Assembly (NCBI GenBank): GCA_020847975.1
Contig: JADLBD010000253.1
Location: forward strand, 1-43,400
Length of the DNA stretch: 43,400 nucleotides
Origin: Bryobacterales bacterium
GTDB taxonomy: Bacteria; Acidobacteriota; Terriglobia; Bryobacterales; Bryobacteraceae
Direction: 5' to 3'
Part shown: piece by piece, positions 8,314 through 17,300 of the stretch
Layout: every line of letters begins with the position of its first letter
How positions within the stretch are numbered: position 1 is the first letter of the stretch
Made by a program: the position numbers and the translations under genes
The notes under the pieces: model-generated
What the model saw: the letters and a program-made list of their open reading frames with translations, nothing else
Told to the model about the DNA's origin: nothing
Databases searched by the model: none

Positions 8314-11300
8314 ATGGCAAACAATCCGATTAAGACTCTCACTGACCTGGAAGCCTATTTCAAAGCCGGAGGCACAGTCACCCTCGACGGCAGTTTCCTC
8401 CCCGCGAGCGCCACCACGCTCATCAGGACGGAGTTGCTCCGCACCGAGCAAAACATCATCCTCTCGGCCACCGGAGCCGATGTCTCCCTCTCCACCGACG
8501 GCTCCACCCTCACCGTCACTGGAACTACACTCCCCGCCGCTGCCGCCGATTCCTTCCTCAACCTCACCTCCATGACGGTGGACCTCATGTTCCAGCAGCC
8601 CATCGTCGGAAACCAGCCGCAATTCACCCTCATCCTCCGCGTCACCATGGGCAACGGTTGGACGCTCGGCGAAAGTTTCGCCGTCATCGCCGGCATGGAC
8701 ACCGACAGCCTTCCCGTCGTCAACAGCCCCTACTACTACTTCTCCACCTTCTCCACCCCGCAACCCGCCCCGCCCTTTGACTCCTCCCCGCTCGCCTCCG
8801 GCAACATCCTCCAGACCGGCCTCAACTACTACGCCAACATCGGATATACAGGTCTTTTTTCCCTCGTCAACCAGATCCTCTCCGCCCAATTGCCCACCTC
8901 CATCGCCATCTACGGCCTCATCACCCAAACCCCCAGCGGACCCGTCTTCGATCTCCAGGCCCCCTTCCTCAACTACACCGCACCCATCAAGTTCGGATTC
9001 ATCGACGTCACCACCCCCTGGCTCGGAGCCAGCGTCTCCTACGTCGCCCTCAGTGACGACAATGCCGTAACCCCTTGCACCGCGAATGCCAACGATTGCA
9101 TTCCGCAATTGATGCTCTACATCGGCACCCAGATCCAGCTCGGCTCCACTCCGCCGCTCGATATCAAAGCCGGCATGGTCGGCGTTGACAACGGCTCGGG
9201 CTCCGTCGCTCCATCGGAAACCTTCACCCTCAGCATCACCCCCGCCACGCCCCAGGGATTCGGCCTCGGCGACATCGTCTCCCTCACCCAAATCCCCGTC
9301 CCCAGCGAAGCTCTCCAATACTTGAACACAGTCCAACTGAACGCCTTCAACGCCGGCTTTTCCCTCAACTCGAGCCCCGCCCTGCAATACGTACAGGTCC
9401 TCGTCGGCACCGACCCCTATTCCTTCGGCCCCCACCTCATGGCCCAGTTCACCCTCAACTGGACCCAGCAGTTCTTCTCCACCTCCAGCAGCACCAGCCT
9501 CGTCACCTTCACCGCCATCTTCACCCTGCCCGAATACCCGGGCATGCAGTTCGACATCATCGTCAATCTCTCACCCACCGTCACCATCACCGGCGTGCAA
9601 TCCGGCCCGCCCGTTCAACTCAGCCTCGCCAGCATGTTCCCCGGCGTGCCGAACCCCGGCGGTTTGCTCGAAGTCGAGTTCTCAGACTTCACCATCTCCA
9701 TCAACCCCAGCCAGAACCAGTACAGCGTCGGCGCAGTGATCGGCGCGGATTTCCGCCTCTTCGGCACGGATCTCCTCCGCCTCAAGGACATGGCCATCCA
9801 ACTCGAGTTGGACAAGTCCAGCGGGAACACCCAGTACACCGCCACCTTCGATGGCATCGTCGGCCTCGGCCCCATCGATTTCGCCGTCAACGCCACCTTC
9901 AGCAACACCACCGACTGCGTCCTTCAACTCCACCTCGTCAACGAAACCCTCGGCACGATGATCAACCATCTCGTGCATCTCGTGCTTCCCGATTACGATG
10001 TCACCTTCCCCTCGCCTTGGGACAAACTCGCCGACATCAGCCTCGACGCCCTCATGCTCGAGGTGAACATCACCAAGGGCAGCGTCACCCTTACTTACCC
10101 CACAAAGATCGACCTCGTCTTCCTCGATATCACGGGCATTACGCTCACCTACCAGAAGCAGCAGACGCAATCCAGTTCCGTCCAGATCAACATCGACGGA
10201 ACCTTCCTCGGGCAGTCCATCTCCGAAAGCAACCCCGTCGGCTGGGATGTCATCAATGGCCAGCCGCCCTCGGTGCCCGGAGGCGGAAGCTCCACCTTCG
10301 ACCTCGAATACCTCGGCCTCGGCCAGCACATCACCTTCACTGATCTCGACAAGCTCACCACCGTCGAACTCGTGATGGCCGCGCTGCGCAACTCCGTCTA
10401 TCCCATCGGCGGCGGCACGCAACCCACCTGGGGCGTCAACGGACTCGCCTTCTCCAGCGCCAGCAACTGGCTCATCGGCGCGCAGTTCAGCCTGCTGCAA
10501 ACCGTCTCCCTCAGCGTCATCTTCAACGATCCGAATCTCTACGGCCTCCTCATCCAGCTCTCCGGAGCGAAGGCGAAAATCTTCGCCGGCCTCAGCTTCG
10601 AGATCCTCTACCGCAAAGTTTCCGACACCATCGGCGTCTACCACATCGAACTCAAACTCCCCGACGCCATCCGCAATCTCCAGTTCGGCGAAGTCTCCGT
10701 CACCCTGCCCGTCGTCATCCTCGACATCTACACCAACGGCAACTTCCGCATCGACATGGGCTTCCCCAAGGGCCTCGACTTCTCCCAGTCCTTCTCCCTC
10801 CAGATATTCCCCTTCGTCGGCTACGGCGGCTTCTACTTCGCCCTCCTCAACGGACAGACCTCCAGCCGCGTGCCCCAAATCACCAACGGCGAGTTCAATC
10901 CTGTCATCGAATTCGGCATCGCGCTGTCCGTCGGCGTCGGCAAAACTATCGATGAAGGCATCCTCTCCGGCGGCGTCACCGTCACCGTCGTGGGCGTCCT
11001 TCAGGGCGTCGTCGCCTGGTTCCATCCCTCCGCGAGCAACGTTCCCGAGGACCAATACTATTGGGTCCAGGGCACTATCTCCATCGTCGGCAAGCTGTAT
11101 GCCACCATCGACTTTGCGGTCATCAAAGCCACCCTCTCCGTCACCGCCTACGCCACCGCCACGCTCACCGTCCAGGCCTACGCGCCCATCTATATCAGCA
11201 TCTCCGCCGGCGTCTCCGTCGAAGTGAGCGTCAAGGTCGTCTTCTTCACCATCCATCTCAAGTTCTCCGCCACCGTCTCGGCGTCCTTCACCATCGGCCA

Positions 11301-14300
11301 CGCTTCCCCAACCCCGTGGATTGTCGCCGCCGGCGGCTCTGGCAGGATGCTCACAGCCGCCAACGCGCCCGCCATGCTGCGCTCCCATACGCCGCACATC
11401 GCCGGACTCGCCATGGTACTCCGCGCCCAGCGCGCCTCCACGCGCATGCTCACCGATTCCCCACTCAACTGGAATCCCGTCGCTGTCTTCTCCTCCCCAC
11501 AATCTGTCCCAGCCAACGTGTTCCTCAGCTACACGAAATCCGAAACCACCCCTGGCGGCGTCAATGCCGTCTTCCTCCAGACCATCTCGAACTCGGTAAA
11601 CCCCAACGCCCAGACCGCCGAGCAGGCCCGCATCCCCTTCGGCCCCGACCCGGCCGCCGCCGGGTTCAACGTGCTCTCCGAAGCCATGCTTCGCTGGGCT
11701 ATTGCCGCCGTCGACGGACCCAACGCTACCACCGTCACCTCGGACAATCTTGCCTACCTCAAAGCAGCCCTCGATCAGGACGGCGCGCTCGCCTCCATCA
11801 TGGATTACGACAGCCAGTTGTCGCCCTTCCTCAAGCTGAACGTCACCATGAACGTCACCGCCGCCCAGTCCACCGGATCGGTGGTCAGCGGCACCCTCCT
11901 CTCGGTCTGCCCCAGCCTCACCGTCAACGGCAACTCCTTCCTTCAGCCCGCCATCATCGACCCGCCCACCCAGGCCAAAATCGACGCCTACTTCGAACTC
12001 TTGCAGGCTCAGTTCGAAGCCAGCCAGCAGCAATCCACCGCCGCCCTCACCGCCGCGCCCATGAAGTCCGTCGCCCAGATCATGTTCGAGCAGTACTGCG
12101 GCATGGTCATGAAATCCGCCGTTCAATCCGCCGTCCGCATCCTCGCCGAATATCCCTATTCCGCCCAGGGCCCCTTCTCCATCAACGCCCTCCAAACCGC
12201 GCTCGGCGATACGTCCATCACGGCCTCCCAACTGGTGAACCCGAACCAGAAGACCGCCGGCATCCTCAACCCCGGAGCCACCCTGCAACTCAGCGCCATC
12301 CTTTACCCAGCGAGGCAGGGCGATTCCTTCAACTCAGTCGCCGCCGCCTTCAACAGTGCCGGCGTCACCAACTTGCAAGGCCAGCCACTTTCCTTCACCG
12401 ACCTCACCCAGCAGAACCTCACCACACCAGCGCTCTTCTCGAGCGGCAATTCCGTCACCTTCACCGGCATCAGCTACACCACCCAGACCGGCGACTCCCT
12501 CAACCTCATCGCCGCCCGCCAACTCCTGCGTGCCGCGCCCGTATCCGTCCTCCAACAGATCAACGGGCTGCTTCCCGCCGAAACCGCCATCCAGGCGGCA
12601 AACACCGGCGTATCCCAGCCCATCCCCGCCGGAACCACCATCCAGATCCCCGCCTCGGTCAGTTCGCTCGGCGCCTACGTCACGGTGGCGGGCGATTCCT
12701 GGCCGCTCATCGCCGCCTATGCCCTCGCGCTGCAATCACAAGTGGTCGCCTACTCCACCTACGCCGCCGCCACTCTCGCCCTGAACCCCAATCTCCCCGT
12801 CAAGGACCCCACCCAGCCGCAACCCGCCGGCACGCCCGTCGCTCTCGCCCCCATTCCGCGCATCCTCCAGCCCGGCGACACCATCCAAAGCCTCGCGCAA
12901 ACTCTGGTCTCTGCCGCAACAACCCCCATCGAATCGAGCCTCGCCGCCGCGCCCGTCCTCTCCCCGCATGCGCAGATCTTCATGCCGGCGCTCCTCTACA
13001 AGGTCTCCTCCGCGGACTCCTTCCAGGGCATCGCGCAAAAATTCAACACCACGCTCGATCAAATCGCCGGCGAAATCGATCCTTCCGCCAACCTCTTCTC
13101 CGGCGCCGCGCTCACTGTTGCCGATCTCTCCCAAGTCACCATCAGCACTCTCGTCTCCACGCTCCTCGACGCTGGCGAATGGAACATGAACGCCGGCATG
13201 GTCTCCCGCTTCCTCATGGCCGGCCTGCGCCTCCCCAACCCGCAGGATGCCTACTTCCAATCGCTCACCGTCGAACAACTCCTCGATCCCGTCAACCTCG
13301 CCAAAGTTGTCACCGTCCCCATGTACGGCCTCACCGGCCAGCAGTTCCCCATCGCCTCCCCGCCGCCTGCCGGCTACCAGGTCACCGTCGCCAATCCCGA
13401 CACCACTGCCCCATGGCTCACTGTCGGCACAACCGGCACACTCCAGTTCGGGCTCACGCAGGATGAGATCACCTTCATCGCCCAGCTCGCCCAGCCGATG
13501 CCCGACCTCGAGTTGCTGAACCTCACCCGCCTTGCCCTCTACAATCTCGCCCCGCAGCGCTTCGGCCTCCAGCAGCATTTGACGTGGCAGCCCGCCGTGC
13601 CGCCGTCCTCCATCTCCTGTATGAGCACAGCGCAAGCTGCCGGCTCCCCCAGCGTCTGGATGTTCCCCGATCCCATGATCCAGGCTCTCGACGCCTTGCC
13701 CCCTTCGCCCCTGCCTTACGAACTCGTTGCCGGCACCCAGGAAAGCGCCACCAGTCCGATGACCATCTCCGATGTGAACTGCTACGGCTGGGGCACTCTC
13801 GTGAATCTCCAGATCCAGCTTCCACCACCGGATCAGACATCGAACCCGAACACCTATGTCATCGCGGGCTCCGACGCGACAGGCCAGGACCTCTTACAGT
13901 CCGTCTATCAGCACCTCACCACCACCAAGGATAAGGCCACCATCTACATCCTCTATCCTCCCAATCCCGTCGCTACCTTCCCCAGCGGCCTCCTCTCCGA
14001 TCAACTCGATCCTGATCTCTCCTTCGTGCTCAAAACCAATCTCTCCACGCTCACCCAGGCTCCCGCAGGCTTGATGGCGGAACTCTACGCCACGCCTCCT
14101 CCCCAGACACCTTACAGCGCAGCCCTCGGTGACGCCGCGAACTTCCTCAACCTCACCTGGGAAGCAGGCGCGGTCGGCGGCGGCGGTTTCTACTTGATCT
14201 ACGTCAACGCCAATGGCGGCGGCTCCCTCCCCGGCCATCTCTTCGGCGCAGGCGGACGCGCTGGCATCTATCTGCTCATCGTGGTCACCAACTCCACAGG

Positions 14301-17300
14301 CGGAAGCCAGCCGCTCTACTCCTTCAACAACTGCGCCATCGTCGGCGATAACCTCGACCCCGGCAGCGTCAACCTCTTCGCGCAACCCGTGGTCGCCGTC
14401 GCGCAAACTACCGACACCCTAGACACCATCGCCGATGCTCACAACACGGCATGGGGCACCACGCTCCAGGCCTCCGATCTCGGCGTCCTCAATCAGGACA
14501 ACGCCCTCATGCTCCAGGTGGGCGCGCAACTCAGCATCAACGGCTCCCCCTACACCATCGCCTACGGGGACACGCTCTCGAGCATTGCCGCGGCCAACAA
14601 CACCAACGTCGCCGCCCTCGTAAACATGACGAACGGCGGAGGCACGAACGGCGCCGCCGCCATCCTCGCCGCCGGCGCGCTCCTCCAATTCACCACCGGA
14701 GTCCTCCTCCCTGTCGCCAGCGTCCCCGCCGGCATCACCGGGTTCGAACTCACGCGCACCAACCCCGATCCGCAGAACCTCCCCTTCAGCCAGTTGAGCG
14801 CGGACGACCGCATCCGCCTCCTCTACCAGATGATGGGCTTCTCCATTGCCGCCTCCGCCAACTACGTGGCCAGCGGCGCTGGCCTGCCCGCCGGACCCAC
14901 CGTCAGCAATCAGGACGGCGGCGACGGCCTCACCGCCAACAGCGCTGCCAGCGTCCCTGAGGAGTGGAACTACCAGCACACGTTGTCCGTCGCCCCCTTC
15001 GCCGTCACTGCCAACGGCAGCCTGAGCGCCGCGCTCCCGCCGGCCGCGGACAATCCCTTCAACGGCGTCGGCCAAGGCGACGTCACCCTGAACTTCGCCC
15101 TCTCCGATGTCTACGGCAATACGCAGCCGCTGCCCTCGGGATACCAGTCCCTCGGCATCCCCGTCGGCTATACCGACCAGCTCACCGGCATCGGTCAATG
15201 GCCTTCGGCTGCCGCCGGCTATCAGGTCACCGGAGCCGCCGGTTCCCCCTCACTCGAAATCGACACATCCATGCAGCTCGATCGCTACATCGCCACCGCC
15301 TCCAACTCTCTCGCCGGCGCGCAGCAGGCGGCCAAAGGCGATGCCGCGGCCTATCAGACCATCTACTACCAGCTCACGCAGCCTGACGTCTCGCTTTACC
15401 TCCAAACCACGCTCGACGCCAACTCCCTCACCAGCACCACGCCCGTCTACCCCATCGACAAGAACGCCATGCTCGGCTTTGCCGAATCCGCATGGCTCTA
15501 CCTCACGGCCGTCCAATCCCTCCAGCAGCAGATCTACTCCACCGGCTCCTCCGACACCCTCACCTCTGTCACCGGAACATTCGGTGTCAGCGGCCAGGCG
15601 CTGCTCGAAGCTAATTCCGCCCTCGCCTACGCCTCGGTATTCGGCGCCGCGTCCCTTCAGGTCCCGGCCATTCACTTCACCACCACCAGCGATTCGCTTT
15701 CCTCCATCGGCGCTCCCGTACAACTGACGCCTTCGCAGATCGCCGAACGCAACACGTCTGCGCCCCTTGTCGCCAGCCTCGATCTCTCCATCCCCACCTG
15801 GACCTACAACGTCCCGGCCAACCTCTCGCTCCTCCAGGCCGCCTTGAACGCCCGCTGCACTGTCGATGGCATCGCTAATGCCAATCACGGCATCCCCAAC
15901 CTCCTCCAGACCGGCTTCGTCATGACGGTGAGCGGAGTATCCATCCCCGTTGCCGGCGGCGATAGCTTTGACGGCATGGTCACCAAATTCCAGAACGCCG
16001 GCGTCAACGTAACGCTCACGGAACTGGCCGAGGCTGTCCAGGCGCAACCCGGCATCTTCGTTACGAACGCCCCACTCACCATCGCCGATGTCCTCACGCG
16101 CCAAGGCGATACGCTGGCCACCATCGCGCAGGCCAACAGCATCACCGTCGATCAAATCGCCACCGCTAACGCCCAGTTCACCGGCCTCTTCCCGCCCGGA
16201 ACACCCATCGTCACCACCATCTCCCCCGTGGCGCCCGAAAGCGGAGCCACGCTTGGCTCCTACGCGTCCGCCAACGGCGTCACGCTCGCCGAACTCGCTT
16301 CCCAGAACGGACCCGCGGACTTCGTCCAGGGCGCGCCGCTCGCCATCCCCGGCCTCGCCTCCTGGCCCACTCCCACGTCCTATTCCACCTATCTCGCCAC
16401 CGGCTCGGAAACCCTCGGCGGCATCGCCGGAAAATTCGCCAACCAGACCGCCGCCACCATCGCCGCCCTCAATTCTGACCGCGGCGGATTATTCGCTCTC
16501 AATCAGTCTGTCAGTTATGGCGGCAAGAGCACTTCCACCAGCGCCGCATCCACCTTCAACTCCCTCGTAAGCGCCCTCGAAGCCCAAGGCGTTCAGGTGA
16601 CCGTGGCTGAACTCGCCTCATCGCTGGCCGCCCAGGCCGGCCTCATCGCCAACGGCGGCGTCTGGATCACCTCCCTCATGAACGCCGGTGACGGCGCATC
16701 CAACACCCTCTCCGGGCTCTGCTCCAAGTACAACCTCGACCTCGGCCTGCTGGCCACCGCCAATAGCTGCCTCCAGGGCTTCCTCGCCTCCGGCGCACCC
16801 GTGGCTTTTGGAGGGCAAACCGTAACCACCCAATCCGGCGACACCCTCCAGTCGCTCATCTACCGTTTCTCCCTGCTTGGCGTCCAGGCGGACGTGAACT
16901 CCATTGCCGCCGCCGCAGCCACCGTTCCGGCGCTACTCAACGCCGCCTCGCCGGTCATCCCGCCGCCGCAGATCATTTCCACCTCCGTCAGCATCACTCC
17001 GAAACTCACCGCCGCCGTCACACCCCTGACTGTCGAAATTGTCGAAACCCGGAATCCCAAGTGGGTGGATCCCGACTTCACGTCTTCGCCCGCCGTGGCC
17101 ACCTCCATCACCTCTCTCTCCCCATCCGCGGAAAACGCCGCCGGAGAGCCGCTCTCCCTGCAAACCTTCGCCGCCGATCTCGAAACCGCGCTCCCCGGCC
17201 TCCATGTCGCCACTGGCAGCGCCATCTCCGAATCCGACCCCGATACCTCGCGCCGCGTCTGGGTGGTCAACTTCGGCAACTCCGCCGGACCGGCCGTCGC

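Noticed and set aside
9682..12288. 868-codon minus-strand open frame inside the giant gene
   Set aside because: Gly/Asp/Glu/Val-dominated composition typical of the antisense of a GC-rich gene; no domain, and the plus-strand frame continues unbroken through it.
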